Both the position numbers and the translations under genes were made by a program. Below are positions 25,661-35,112 of a DNA stretch of 41,999 nucleotides, in pieces. The notes under the pieces are model-generated. The model was not told the DNA's origin. It did not search any database and worked only from the letters and a program-made list of their open reading frames with translations. The stretch is from Pseudomonadota bacterium (GTDB taxonomy: Bacteria > Pseudomonadota > Gammaproteobacteria > Steroidobacterales > Woeseiaceae). Position 1 is the first letter of the stretch. Each line of letters opens with the position of its first letter. The stretch covers positions 1 to 41,999 of the forward strand of contig JACZSM010000018.1 of assembly GCA_022574185.1 (NCBI GenBank). Reading direction: 5' to 3'.

Positions 25661-26359
25661 CTAGTAAGGACCTTCGAGGTCGTGGCGTCTCTTCTCGCGT
25701 CGACGTACGGCAGCGGACTGCGGCTCCCGGTACGCGATCGCCTTGGCCTGATACACATATTCTATTGTGCCAATCAACCAAAAAAAGTAGCCGATCAATT
25801 CGATAAATTCCTCGACAGCAAGTTTGACGATGCGACGATAGTCGTCGCCAAGAATCGACATCCAGAGCGCCTCATCGCCGACCAGGTGGACAAAAGCGAA
25901 CAGGATCACTGCACCGCTAAACAGGAACGCCAGGCCCGGTGAGGGCCAGATACGGCCCAACGCAATTTGCAGCCGGCGTCGCTGCCGATACGTGTAGGCA
26001 ATCACGAAAGCGGCAGCGATCACGATCAGAACCTGCCACAAGTTGTCAATCAGGTAGCGGTCAAAAAAATAATCCAGCTCGCGAATCAGGAAAGCCAGCG
26101 CAAGCCCGCCGAACGCGAACGCGATTGGCCGTTGCGACGGGCAGTACTTGGCGACCCATGCCATAAGCAGGCCACAGACACCAAGAATCAGCGACTGGAT
26201 AATCTCGATCGGCGAAAATTCACTCGTACCAAATTGATTGCCTTCGTCGACAATCACATGCAACTTAAGACTCCCGGGAAATGAAGTCTCGAGTTGTGTA
26301 AGCATCCACGTAATCAACGCGACGCCGACAAAATAAAGAACGTAGCGGATCCAGACCAT
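25661..26359 (-). CDS. Six-helix membrane protein, function unknown
   Basis: A 232-residue protein with about six predicted membrane helices (near residues 4-24, 50-70, 77-95, 105-125, 143-163, 186-206) and a basic C-terminal tail (VRRREKRRHD). Charged motifs within or near helices (RELDYFFDR and EEFIELIGYFFW) are notable. I recognise no family. It has no Shine-Dalgarno, and a TATAGT hexamer ends 5 bp before the ATG, so a leaderless mRNA is possible. It converges with hisI and lies downstream of lptE. Confidence 0.8.
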   Translation of the reverse strand: MVWIRYVLYFVGVALITWMLTQLETSFPGSLKLHVIVDEGNQFGTSEFSPIEIIQSLILGVCGLLMAWVAKYCPSQRPIAFAFGGLALAFLIRELDYFFDRYLIDNLWQVLIVIAAAFVIAYTYRQRRRLQIALGRIWPSPGLAFLFSGAVILFAFVHLVGDEALWMSILGDDYRRIVKLAVEEFIELIGYFFWLIGTIEYVYQAKAIAYREPQSAAVRRREKRRHDLEGPY

Positions 26360-26364
26360 ACGTG

Positions 26365-26370
26365 ACTATA
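26365..26370 (-). promoter_or_regulatory. TATAGT -10-like hexamer abutting a start codon
   Basis: TATAGT (5 of 6 to TATAAT) is followed by CACGT and then the ATG at 26359. A normal 6-7 nt distance from the -10 puts the transcript start at or beside the A of the ATG, giving a leaderless or near-leaderless message. The -35 is unclear. Confidence 0.3.
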
Positions 26371-26449
26371 CACTGCGCTCGTTCACGATTGTCACGGCCG
26401 CGCCGAAATTCAAGCGCTTACGACATTTCTGAGTACTTCAAACAGGTGT

Positions 26450-26926
26450 TTACAACGACGAGATTTGTTTAAGTACGATTCGTACCAGGTCGCTCACGAT
26501 CGCCTCGCGCATCATTGCTTCTTCGCGGGCCTTGCCAAGCACGAGATTTTCGTTGTAAGTGTAATCACGCGTCAGTGTAAGCATTTGCGGAGCAAGTAAG
26601 CTCGTCTCGCCACTAAACAACTCATACTCGACTGAGTAATACACCTCGTATTCGGTCGGTACATTACGCGCCGATACGGAGAGGACACGTTGATCCGTTT
26701 CGTCGACGAGAATTGATAACGTAGCCGTGGCTTCGGCTGGAAATTCAACAAGAATTACGCCAGCAGCACGTAATCGCGATCTCAATTCCCGATAAAACTG
26801 ACTGTGCTTATTTTCCGTGGCCAGATAAGTGCGCTCCATCACGGCAGGAGTTGTCAGCGCACTTTGCAGATGGAAACCGCAGCCCGACAACAGTAACAGG
26901 AGCAGCACTGTCAATCTTTTAAACAA
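26450..26926 (-). CDS. lptE: LPS-assembly lipoprotein LptE
   Basis: About 158 residues from TTG at 26926 (TTG at 26929 is equivalent), giving [17 protein letters not shown], a lipoprotein signal with lipobox LSGC and modified Cys16. No ATG lies near; an upstream start would place the signal peptide internally. The mature domain has the LptE/RlpB pattern ([42 protein letters not shown]). It plugs LptD in the outer membrane for LPS export. It overlaps the end of leuS by 8 bp, the conserved leuS-lptE pairing. Confidence 0.93.
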   Translation of the reverse strand: MFKRLTVLLLLLLSGCGFHLQSALTTPAVMERTYLATENKHSQFYRELRSRLRAAGVILVEFPAEATATLSILVDETDQRVLSVSARNVPTEYEVYYSVEYELFSGETSLLAPQMLTLTRDYTYNENLVLGKAREEAMMREAIVSDLVRIVLKQISSL

Positions 26927-29369
26927 CAATGTTAACCAGCCTGCCAGGCACGACGATAGTTCTAAGAACTTCGTTCTTGCCCACAAAACGTTGTACATTA
27001 GGGTCGGCAAGTGCCTGCGCACTCACGGCATCATTATCCGCATCAATGGGCACCGAAATGCGTCCGCGCAACTTACCATTAACCTGCACGACAATTTCGA
27101 TGACATCCCTCACGAGGGCCTGCTCATCTACCTTTGGCCAAGCCATATCGATGATTGGCGTTGCATGGCCCAGCACCGACCACAATGCATGACAAGCATG
27201 TGGCACAACCGGTGACAGCATCAGAACCACGGCTTCGAGCGCCTCATGCACGACGGCACGACCGGTATCCGATTCATCATCAAAACGATTGACAGCGTTG
27301 AGCAATTCCATTGCGGCAGCAATCGCAGTATTGAACGTATAGCGTCGGCCAATGTCGTCGCTGATTTTGGCTATCGTCTGATGCGTTTTACGACGCAGAT
27401 TTTTCTGCGTGTCAGTAAGCGAATCCAATTCCAGTTCGACAACCGGGCCGCCGTCAGCATGCTCCCCAACGGTGTTCCAGAATCGCTTGAGAAAACGAAA
27501 GCTTCCCTGCACACCGGCGTCGGACCATTCAAGCGCCTGCTCGGGTGGAGCTGCAAACATCATGAACAGGCGAACGGTGTCGGCGCCGAATTTATCGATT
27601 AACCCCTGTGGATCGACCGTATTGCCCTTGGCCTTGGACATTTTGCCGCCGTCCTTTAACACCATTCCCTGAGTCAGCAGGTTAGTAAATGGCTCGTTCG
27701 TATCAATCAGGCCCTCGTCACGCAGTACTTTGTGGAAGAAGCGCGCATACAAGAGATGCAGAATCGCATGCTCGATGCCGCCCGTATATTGATCGACCGG
27801 CAGCCAATAGGCTGCGCGTTCATCGAGCATCGCCTGTTCGTTGTCCGGGCCGGTGTAACGCGCGTAGTACCAAGACGACTCGACAAACGTGTCGAATGTG
27901 TCGGTTTCGCGTTTAGCGTCTTTACCGCACTGCGGACAAGCCACGTTGATGAATTCCGGCATGTCTTTGAGGGGCGATCCATGACCGGTGAACTCGACCT
28001 CTTCCGGTAATACGACAGGCAATTGATCGACCGGCACGGGCACTGCATCACAGTCGTCACAATAAATAATCGGAATCGGTGTGCCCCAGTAACGCTGCCT
28101 CGATACCCCCCAGTCACGCAGACGATAATTGATCGTCCAGCTACCGCGGCCGCTTGCCTCGAAGAATTTGGTAATCGCATCGACAGCAGCATCAAAGTCG
28201 AGCCCGTTGAAGTCGCCCGAATTAATGAGCACGCCTTTGTCCAGGAACGCCGCCGCGTCAATTTCGATATCGCTGCCGTCACTCGGTGCGATGACCTGCA
28301 CGATCGGCAGGCCGTGCTTCTTTGCAAACTGCCAGTCGCGCTCATCATGTCCGGGCACACCCATCACTGCGCCCGTGCCGTAACTCATGAGCACGAAATT
28401 CGCGACCCAAACCGGCACCTGCTCGCCCGAAATGGGATGCAAGGCAGAGATACCCAGCGGCATGCCCTTTTTCTCAATGGTCTCCAGCGTCGCTTCGGCA
28501 GCACCCATCTTTTTGCATGCTTCGATGAAGGTTGCGATGTCTGCATTGTCGGCAGCCGCTTTCTCGGCCAGCGGGTGTTCCGCCGCAACGGCCATATACG
28601 TTACGCCAAATAATGTGTCCGGGCGTGTCGTGAAGACGGTCAGCGGCTCATCCTCATCCTGTACCTCAAATGACAGCTCAAGACCTTCCGATCGTCCGAT
28701 CCAGTTGCGTTGCATGATCTTGACCGAATCGGGCCAGCCAGGCATATGATCAAGCCCATCGAGCAATTCGTCTGCGTAGGCGGTAATTTTCATAAACCAC
28801 TGTGGAATCTCGCGTCGCTCGACCAGGGCATCCGAACGCCAACCCCGACCATCGATAACTTGCTCATTGGCAAGCACAGTCTGATCCACAGGGTCCCAGT
28901 TAACGATCGCATTCTTGCGGTACACAAGACCCTTCTTAAAAAGTGTGACGAATAACCATTGCTCCCAGCGATAGTACTCGGGGCGGCACGTTGTAATTTC
29001 TCGTGTCCAGTCATAGGCATAGCCGAGCCGCTTGAGTTGGGCGCGCATGTCGTCGATATTGCTGTAGGTCCATTGCGCCGGCGGCACGCTGCGCTGGATT
29101 GCGGCATTTTCGGCGGGCATGCCGAAAGCGTCCCAGCCCATCGGCTGCAATACATGTCGCCCCTGCATGCGCTGATAACGAGCAATAACGTCATTGATTG
29201 TGAAGACGCGTACATGACCCATGTGCAACTTCCCGCTCGGGTACGGAAACATTGTCAGGCAGTAAAATTTCTCCTTATTCTTATCTTCGACGACCTCGAA
29301 ACATCGTGACGTCTCCCAGTATTCACGGGCATTTTTCTCGACCGTTTCAGGATCGTACGCGATGCTCAT
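26919..29369 (-). CDS. leuS: Leucyl-tRNA synthetase
   Basis: An 816-residue class I synthetase. The HIGH-type motif is in [12 protein letters not shown] (41-52) and the KMSKS-type loop ([14 protein letters not shown]) is near residue 577. The CP1 editing domain between them contains [13 protein letters not shown] and [15 protein letters not shown], so post-transfer editing should be intact. Length is slightly below E. coli (860). ATG start at 29369, only 20 bp from a palindromic insertion element. Confidence 0.98.
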   Translation of the reverse strand: MSIAYDPETVEKNAREYWETSRCFEVVEDKNKEKFYCLTMFPYPSGKLHMGHVRVFTINDVIARYQRMQGRHVLQPMGWDAFGMPAENAAIQRSVPPAQWTYSNIDDMRAQLKRLGYAYDWTREITTCRPEYYRWEQWLFVTLFKKGLVYRKNAIVNWDPVDQTVLANEQVIDGRGWRSDALVERREIPQWFMKITAYADELLDGLDHMPGWPDSVKIMQRNWIGRSEGLELSFEVQDEDEPLTVFTTRPDTLFGVTYMAVAAEHPLAEKAAADNADIATFIEACKKMGAAEATLETIEKKGMPLGISALHPISGEQVPVWVANFVLMSYGTGAVMGVPGHDERDWQFAKKHGLPIVQVIAPSDGSDIEIDAAAFLDKGVLINSGDFNGLDFDAAVDAITKFFEASGRGSWTINYRLRDWGVSRQRYWGTPIPIIYCDDCDAVPVPVDQLPVVLPEEVEFTGHGSPLKDMPEFINVACPQCGKDAKRETDTFDTFVESSWYYARYTGPDNEQAMLDERAAYWLPVDQYTGGIEHAILHLLYARFFHKVLRDEGLIDTNEPFTNLLTQGMVLKDGGKMSKAKGNTVDPQGLIDKFGADTVRLFMMFAAPPEQALEWSDAGVQGSFRFLKRFWNTVGEHADGGPVVELELDSLTDTQKNLRRKTHQTIAKISDDIGRRYTFNTAIAAAMELLNAVNRFDDESDTGRAVVHEALEAVVLMLSPVVPHACHALWSVLGHATPIIDMAWPKVDEQALVRDVIEIVVQVNGKLRGRISVPIDADNDAVSAQALADPNVQRFVGKNEVLRTIVVPGRLVNIVV

Positions 29370-29389
29370 TTTGGTCTTGTCATTCCTGG

Positions 29390-29550
29390 CCCGGATTATT
29401 CATGAATCGCCGCGATGATTGCGCAGAGCATTGTTCGCACACGGGTTTTTCCGACCGAGTGGAATACCCGTGTGTATTCCCGAGGAAGGAAAATCTCGTG
29501 TGCGGACAAGGATCAAGCAAGGGCGCGAGCGTATTCATGAATAATCCGGG
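29390..29550. mobile_element. 161-bp foldback MITE-like element upstream of leuS
   Basis: Perfect 18-bp terminal inverted repeats, CCCGGATTATTCATGAAT at 29390-29407 and its complement at 29533-29550. The interior is also an imperfect inverted repeat: about 29433-29470 (TTGTTCGCACACGGG...) pairs with about 29485-29515 (...CTCGTGTGCGGACAAG), so nearly the whole element can fold into one long stem. There is no ORF and no obvious target duplication. The same end sequence recurs at 7109-7142. It fills most of the lnt-leuS gap and ends 20 bp before the leuS ATG. Confidence 0.8.
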
Positions 29551-29579
29551 TTAGGGTTGCGAAAACTCGCAAGCCTACA

Positions 29580-31106
29580 TCAAGAAGCACGAGATCGCAG
29601 CCAGAACGCCGCAATGATCAGCAAGCACAGTCCGATGATGGGCAGATTGCCGCGGTCAGCATAGGGCGTACTGCCCTTGCGTGGCTCGACGTCCATTGTC
29701 AGCGTCACCGGCACGAACTGTGGCCCTGATTTGAGGATGTGGCCGTGCGGTCCGATGAAAGCACTTATACCCGTGTTGGTTGCACGAACCGCGGCACGAC
29801 CCACTTCAAGCGATCGCATTCTTGCAATCTGCAGGTGTTGATGCGGGGCGATTGAATCGCCGAACCAGCCATCATTACTGACATTAATGAGCACCTCTGC
29901 TTCGGGTACCGCGTACAATTGCTCGGCCCCAAACGCGTCCTCGTAACAAATGGCAACGGCGATTTTCGTGCCATTGGCAGCGACGAGCAATGGCTGAATA
30001 TCGGCACCCGCAGTCAAATCACTGAACGGCAAATTCATCATTCGCATCCATTTACGCACGCCGTTCGGTACCGGAAAATATTCACCGAATGGAACGAGGT
30101 GCCTCTTTCTATAATACTGCCGAGTAGTGCCGCCGAGCATTATCATACTATTGCGAACCCGGACCTTACCCCTGCGATCGTTGTCTCGTTCGAGAATGCC
30201 AATAAGAATCGTCTGCTTATTGCGGAAACTGTCTAACTCCAGCGCCGCAATATAATCTTCCATCAGATCGGTAACAGATGGTATGGCGACTTCGGGCCAG
30301 ACGATGATGGCACTGTTTGAAAGCTGACTTGTCGTTTCCCGGTAGAATTTCAATGTCGGCGCGAGTTGCTCCGGAAGCCATTTTTTGTCCTGTGAGACCC
30401 CGCTCTGCACTATCGTAATCGAAATTGGTGCGCCTGCCGATGTCGTCCAATCGACCGTTTTAAGGACGGCGCCACCTATCCACGGCAGCACTATGACCGC
30501 GATTGCAAGCCATCGCTGACGGCTTCGCGTCATCATTGCCACAAGCATGGCGCTGGTACTGAGCACCAACATCGCTGATACGCCGTAAACCCCCAGCACC
30601 GGCGCCCATCCCGCCAGCGCCGAATCGATGTGGCTATAACCGAGCGTCATCCACGGAAATCCCGTCAGAACCCAGCCACGCAGCCACTCGATCGATACCC
30701 AGGTTGCTGGCGCCACGACCAGCAGCAGCCACGGCTCACCTCTGGAAAAACTGCTGATCAGCCACCCCGTTAACCACAGGTAGATCGACATGATCAGCGT
30801 GAGACCGAGCATCAGCAACAGAGCAATCCACGCGGGCGCGTCGCCATAGGTTACAACGGAAATGTAGATCCAGTACGTACCACTCAGAAACAGACCGAAG
30901 CCGTAGCAGAAAGCGTACTTTGCCGCATCGCGAGGAGCCTGGGTCAGGCACACAAAGAGAAATGGCAGAAGCAGCAACGGTACGAGCAAGTGCCAGCCGA
31001 AAGGTGCGAAAGCCGTTGTTGTCAGGCAACCGAGCACCAAGAAAACCAGCCTGCTGAGAATCGGCCGGTCAATCGGTAACAATATCAGCGCATTCATTCC
31101 AGGCAT
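29580..31106 (-). CDS. lnt: Apolipoprotein N-acyltransferase
   Basis: A 508-residue inner-membrane enzyme that adds the third acyl chain to lipoproteins. About seven N-terminal hydrophobic helices are followed by a periplasmic nitrilase-like domain with the triad Glu272 (VWPEVAIPS), Lys334 (RKRHLVPFGEYFP) and Cys387 (CYEDAFG), and a final helix at about 487-503. ATG start at 31106, 3 bp after the corC stop, within the conserved miaB-phoH-ybeY-corC-lnt operon. Confidence 0.98.
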   Translation of the reverse strand: MPGMNALILLPIDRPILSRLVFLVLGCLTTTAFAPFGWHLLVPLLLLPFLFVCLTQAPRDAAKYAFCYGFGLFLSGTYWIYISVVTYGDAPAWIALLLMLGLTLIMSIYLWLTGWLISSFSRGEPWLLLVVAPATWVSIEWLRGWVLTGFPWMTLGYSHIDSALAGWAPVLGVYGVSAMLVLSTSAMLVAMMTRSRQRWLAIAVIVLPWIGGAVLKTVDWTTSAGAPISITIVQSGVSQDKKWLPEQLAPTLKFYRETTSQLSNSAIIVWPEVAIPSVTDLMEDYIAALELDSFRNKQTILIGILERDNDRRGKVRVRNSMIMLGGTTRQYYRKRHLVPFGEYFPVPNGVRKWMRMMNLPFSDLTAGADIQPLLVAANGTKIAVAICYEDAFGAEQLYAVPEAEVLINVSNDGWFGDSIAPHQHLQIARMRSLEVGRAAVRATNTGISAFIGPHGHILKSGPQFVPVTLTMDVEPRKGSTPYADRGNLPIIGLCLLIIAAFWLRSRAS

Positions 31107-31109
31107 GCG

Positions 31110-31961
31110 CTAACCGTTTCGCTGGACCTGGAGCGAATCAATGCGTCTTCTGTCAGCCTTGACGATCGAGAATTCAAATCCACCAAAACCAATCTTTTCG
31201 CCACGACGCGGCAACTGCCCAAGTTCATGCATGACGAGCCCACCGATCGTTTCGTAATCCTCGTCGCTGAACTCGCAGTCGAAATACTCGTTGAAGTCCT
31301 CGATTTTAGTTAATGCACGCACTGCAAAACTTGGCCTGCCATTGCGGTCACCATCCGGGCGAATGAATGCTGCTTCAGCATGATCGTGCTCATCATCTAT
31401 CTCACCAACGATTTCTTCGATCACATCTTCAATTGTCACCAGTCCGGCAACACCACCGTACTCGTCCACGACAATCGCCATATGATTGTGGCTGTCGCGA
31501 AATTCCTTGAGCAGCGCATTGAGTCGCTTCGATTCTGGTATGACCGATACGGGCCGTAAGAGCTTTGGTAGCGACACTTCATCTGCACCATCGCTGCCGA
31601 AATAGCGCAATAGATCTTTGGCCAGCAATACACCCAGGACTTCGTCGCGATCCTCGCCAATCACCGGAAAACGGGAATGACCCGATTCAATGATAATTGC
31701 GAGAAATTCATCAATATCCTGATCGATGTCAATGACGATCATGTGCGAGCGTGGAATCATCACCTCACGCACTTGCATCTCCGACACATCGAGCACTCCG
31801 GAGAGCATACTTTTCTCCTCAGCATCGAGATCGATCTCGGATTGATGAATGATGTCGTGGATTTCCTCGCGGCTCCAGGGAGCGCCTATGAATGCGCGCC
31901 TGATACGCGCGAACAATCCGGTGCTGACTGTGCCGCTGGAACTTGGAGGTTTGCCGTTCAT
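31110..31961 (-). CDS. corC: CorC/YbeX-type CBS-domain protein
   Basis: A 283-residue soluble protein from ATG at 31961, which has an AGG site; an in-frame TTG at 32003 would add 14. It has a short N-terminal helix region, a CBS pair (about residues 55-185, with EVMIPRSHMIVID and YGGVAGLVTIEDVIEEIVGEI), and a C-terminal CorC_HlyC domain (about 200-280). The family is linked to Mg/Co homeostasis and, in E. coli, to ribosome maturation with YbeY. There is no DUF21 membrane domain. It sits between ybeY and lnt as usual. Confidence 0.95.
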   Translation of the reverse strand: MNGKPPSSSGTVSTGLFARIRRAFIGAPWSREEIHDIIHQSEIDLDAEEKSMLSGVLDVSEMQVREVMIPRSHMIVIDIDQDIDEFLAIIIESGHSRFPVIGEDRDEVLGVLLAKDLLRYFGSDGADEVSLPKLLRPVSVIPESKRLNALLKEFRDSHNHMAIVVDEYGGVAGLVTIEDVIEEIVGEIDDEHDHAEAAFIRPDGDRNGRPSFAVRALTKIEDFNEYFDCEFSDEDYETIGGLVMHELGQLPRRGEKIGFGGFEFSIVKADRRRIDSLQVQRNG

Positions 31962-32070
31962 CGAACCTGGGTGCTTGCCCCCCCTCTGCAGGACCTGAAC
32001 CAATCAATATCACCTTGACCGAGTACTGGAGTGTAGCAGTTTGTCATTGTGAACTTGTACACCATAAAAT

Positions 32071-32568
32071 TCACTTTGACGGCGTACCGGTATAAGGATC
32101 TGCAACGCCTCGCCCGGTCAGTATTCTGGTTTCAAGGCGCTCCATTGCGGCTGCCTCAGAATCGGCTTCGTGGTCATAACCGAGCAAGTGCAAGGCGCCG
32201 TGCACGAGCATATGAGCCCAATGATCAGCAATCTTTTTACCCTGTGCCTCGGCCTCGGCGCTGACGACCGCGGCGCAGACAACAACATCCCCGAGCAGTA
32301 GCACATCCCCGCCATGCAGCCCATGCGAATCACCCGCTGGAAATGACAACACGTTGGTCAGATTATCCTGTTGGCGGTACTGTCCATTCAGCGTACGAAT
32401 CTCATCGGCGTCGACAACGCGCACCGCCACTTCGATCTGGCCATTGAGCTCCGTGCCCGCGCTGTCAACCGCGAGTTCGACCCAACTCCGTATCTCATCA
32501 TCACTCGGTATGCCGGGATCGTTACAAGCGATCTGCACATCCACGGTAAACGAACGTTTGACAATCAC
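32071..32568 (-). CDS. ybeY: Endoribonuclease / rRNA maturation factor YbeY
   Basis: A 165-residue UPF0054 metalloprotein with the zinc motif HGALHLLGYDH (His123, His127, His133) and TNVLSFP upstream. It takes part in 16S rRNA 3' processing and 70S quality control. The start is GTG at 32566-32568, overlapping the phoH stop by 4 bp (GTGA), which implies coupling. About 100 bp separates it from corC. Confidence 0.97.
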   Translation of the reverse strand: MIVKRSFTVDVQIACNDPGIPSDDEIRSWVELAVDSAGTELNGQIEVAVRVVDADEIRTLNGQYRQQDNLTNVLSFPAGDSHGLHGGDVLLLGDVVVCAAVVSAEAEAQGKKIADHWAHMLVHGALHLLGYDHEADSEAAAMERLETRILTGRGVADPYTGTPSK

Positions 32569-33635
32569 CGCTTCGGTTTCGATTGAGCGCTGTGCCTGGC
32601 ATGACGCCGACTGTCATCGGACTCGTACGCTTCAACGACTCGTTGTACGAGCGCATGGCGAACAACATCTCTGGGAGTAAAAAATGAAAAGCTGATATCC
32701 TCAACGTCCTCGAGAACGCTTATAGCGTTCTTAAGGCCCGATTGCTGCGCATTCGGCAGATCGATTTGCGTGATATCCCCGGTTACTACGGCGCGTGACC
32801 CGAACCCAATTCTTGTAAGGAACATTTTCATTTGCTCGACGCTGGTGTTTTGCGCCTCATCGAGAATAACGAATGACTCGTTGAGAGAGCGTCCACGCAT
32901 AAACGCAAGCGGTGCGACTTCGATGATGTTACGTTCGATCAGGCGCGGCACTTTATCTGCACCAATCATGTCATAGAGTGCGTCATACATCGGTCGCAAG
33001 TAAGGGTCGACTTTCTGTGACATATCGCCCGGCAGAAACCCGAGTCGCTCACCAGCCTCAACAGCGGGTCGGACGAGTATGATTCGCCGCACCTCGTCGC
33101 TAGTCAGCGCCTCAATTGCACAGGCCACCGCGAGGTAGGTTTTCCCAGTACCCGCTGGTCCAATTCCAAAAGCAATATCGTGACTTCGAATACTCTTGAC
33201 ATACGCGGTCTGGTTGGCGCCGCGAGGCCGAATCAGTTTGCGCTGTGTTTGTATAGCGACATCGTCATCATTCGCGTTTGACTCCGACGCGACATCACCA
33301 TCGTTCATAACAGACTCCTGCAACATTATGTGTACGCGTTCGGGATCGATTTGCTCGTTGTCCGTCATTCGAAACAAGGAACGCAATATGTCGCTACCGA
33401 TTCGCGCAGCACCGGGTTGTCCTGTTACGCGAAAATGGTTGCCGCGGCTGGCGATATCTACATTGAGGCGGCGCTCGATCTGCCGAAGGTGCTCATCAAA
33501 CTGGCCGCAAAGATTGGCCAGGCGGTTATTGTCGGCGGGCTCAAGGACTATGTCCCGAGAAATTTGGACAGCATTCAAAGTATCCAAAAGAGTACCGCGA
33601 TGCGCATGGCTTGGGAAGCTTGAAAACGGTTGCAA
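32565..33635 (-). CDS. ybeZ: PhoH-like ATPase (YbeZ)
   Basis: A 356-residue PhoH-family P-loop NTPase with Walker A GPAGTGKT (159-166), a DEAQN Walker B (FVILDEAQNTSVEQMKMFLTR) and VTGDITQIDLP. An N-terminal KH-like region begins at VLEPADNNRLANLCG. It works with YbeY in RNA metabolism. The true start is uncertain: TTG at 33635 lies 9 nt after miaB, but E. coli YbeZ begins near the second of two later TTG codons (about 33578-33590). No ATG is available. Confidence 0.94.
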   Translation of the reverse strand: MQPFSSFPSHAHRGTLLDTLNAVQISRDIVLEPADNNRLANLCGQFDEHLRQIERRLNVDIASRGNHFRVTGQPGAARIGSDILRSLFRMTDNEQIDPERVHIMLQESVMNDGDVASESNANDDDVAIQTQRKLIRPRGANQTAYVKSIRSHDIAFGIGPAGTGKTYLAVACAIEALTSDEVRRIILVRPAVEAGERLGFLPGDMSQKVDPYLRPMYDALYDMIGADKVPRLIERNIIEVAPLAFMRGRSLNESFVILDEAQNTSVEQMKMFLTRIGFGSRAVVTGDITQIDLPNAQQSGLKNAISVLEDVEDISFSFFTPRDVVRHALVQRVVEAYESDDSRRHARHSAQSKPKR

Positions 33636-33644
33636 CCCATCTTA

Positions 33645-34985
33645 TCAGGCAGCTACCCGATCACGTAGCAGCCGGCCACGCAGCGAATTGGGTAGCGCTT
33701 CGGTGACAACGACGTCCACAAACTGCCCAATACACGACGGATTCGCATCAAAGTTAACCCAGCGCATGTTTTCGGTACGACCGGCTACTTGATTGGCGCC
33801 CTTTTTTGACATCTTTTCCACCAGGACCCGCTGCGTCGTACCGACCATCGCAATACTGATATCCATGGCTTGCTGCCGGATTCGCGACTGCAGGATCTGC
33901 AATCGTTGTTTCTTGACATCCATCGGTGTGTTGTCAGCAAGACTCGCCGCGGGCGTGCCTGGGCGCGCGCTATAAATGAAGCTGAAAGACTGATCGAAAC
34001 CGATTTCAGCAACCATGTTCATCAATGTTTCAAAATCTTCTTTCGTCTCGCCCGGAAATCCGATGATGAAATCTGACGACAGCGAAATACCCGGGCGCGC
34101 CTCGCGGAGTTTGCGAATTTTCTGTTTGTACTCAAGCACAGTATGGCCGCGCTTCATAGCTGCGAGGACGCGATCGGAACCGTGTTGCACGGGCAGGTGC
34201 AGATAACTGGCAAGCTTCGGCACTTCAGCATATGCCTGTATCAGGCTGTCGGTGAATTCGACGGGGTGCGACGTGGTAAATCGGATCCGGTCCATGCGCT
34301 CGATAGCTGCAACGTAGTAAATAAGAGTGGCCAGATCAGCGATCTGTCCATCGTGCATCGGCCCTCGGTACGCGTTGACATTTTGGCCGAGTAAATTGAC
34401 TTCGCGCACACCCTGCTCAACGAGGCTGACGATTTCAGCGATGACATCATCCAGCGGTCGGCTGACCTCCTCGCCGCGCGTATAAGGTACAACGCAAAAA
34501 CTGCAGTACTTGCTGCACCCTTCCATGATCGAGACGAACGCCGTCGGCCCATCAGCACGTGGTTCGGGCAAACAGTCGAATTTTTCGATCATCGGAAAGG
34601 AAATATCAACGACCGATTTGTTTTGACGACGGGCGTCATCGATTAATTGAGGTAGCCGATGCAATGTTTGCGGTCCAAAAACAACATCAACGAATGGCGC
34701 TCGCTTGATAATTCCTTCGCCTTCCTGGCTGGCCACACATCCACCGACCCCAATCATGACACCAGGCCGCTTCTCTTTGAGCGGCCGCCAACGTCCGAGC
34801 GCGGAAAATACTTTCTCTTGTGCTTTCTCGCGAATCGAGCAGGTGTTGACGAGCAGCAGATCGGCCTCATCCACATTATCCGTGAGCTCGTAACCGTGTG
34901 ACTCGCGCAAGATGTCCGCCATCTTGTCCGAGTCATACTCGTTCATCTGGCAGCCCATCGTTTTTATGTATAGTTTCTTCGCCAC
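33645..34985 (-). CDS. miaB: tRNA-2-methylthio-N6-dimethylallyladenosine synthase
   Basis: A 446-residue radical-SAM methylthiotransferase that makes ms2i6A at tRNA position 37. The N-terminal UPF0004 domain has cysteines 12, 49 and 83 for the auxiliary Fe-S cluster. The radical-SAM CxxxCxxC is Cys157, Cys161, Cys164 in [19 protein letters not shown]-terminal TRAM domain follows. The start is GTG at 34985 with a GCAGG site. It heads the miaB-phoH-ybeY-corC-lnt operon. Confidence 0.98.
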   Translation of the reverse strand: MAKKLYIKTMGCQMNEYDSDKMADILRESHGYELTDNVDEADLLLVNTCSIREKAQEKVFSALGRWRPLKEKRPGVMIGVGGCVASQEGEGIIKRAPFVDVVFGPQTLHRLPQLIDDARRQNKSVVDISFPMIEKFDCLPEPRADGPTAFVSIMEGCSKYCSFCVVPYTRGEEVSRPLDDVIAEIVSLVEQGVREVNLLGQNVNAYRGPMHDGQIADLATLIYYVAAIERMDRIRFTTSHPVEFTDSLIQAYAEVPKLASYLHLPVQHGSDRVLAAMKRGHTVLEYKQKIRKLREARPGISLSSDFIIGFPGETKEDFETLMNMVAEIGFDQSFSFIYSARPGTPAASLADNTPMDVKKQRLQILQSRIRQQAMDISIAMVGTTQRVLVEKMSKKGANQVAGRTENMRWVNFDANPSCIGQFVDVVVTEALPNSLRGRLLRDRVAA

Positions 34986-35033
34986 TAATCTAACCTGCCA
35001 GGATTAAGGTATATATTGGTCTCGGGACGTAGC

Positions 35034-35107
35034 TGTAGGAGCCCGCCATGCGGGCGAGCCCCACCCAACATCGCGGCAGGCAATCGCCCGCATGGCGGGC
35101 TCCTACA
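35034..35107. repeat. REP doublet (perfect 24-bp inverted repeat)
   Basis: Two 24-bp arms, 35034-35057 and 35084-35107, are exact reverse complements, with a 26-bp spacer. Each arm starts TGTAGGAGC and holds the internal palindrome CCCGCCATGCGGG, the classic layout of Pseudomonas-type REP sequences. It occupies most of the gap between sat-cysC (stop at 35113) and miaB, and could act as an mRNA stabiliser, a terminator or a target for REP-associated insertions. Confidence 0.85.
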
Positions 35108-35112
35108 AGTCC

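Noticed and set aside
29557-29572. TTGCGA-AAAC-TCGCAA hairpin after lnt
   Set aside because: A short stem without a U-tract; likely incidental beside the MITE.
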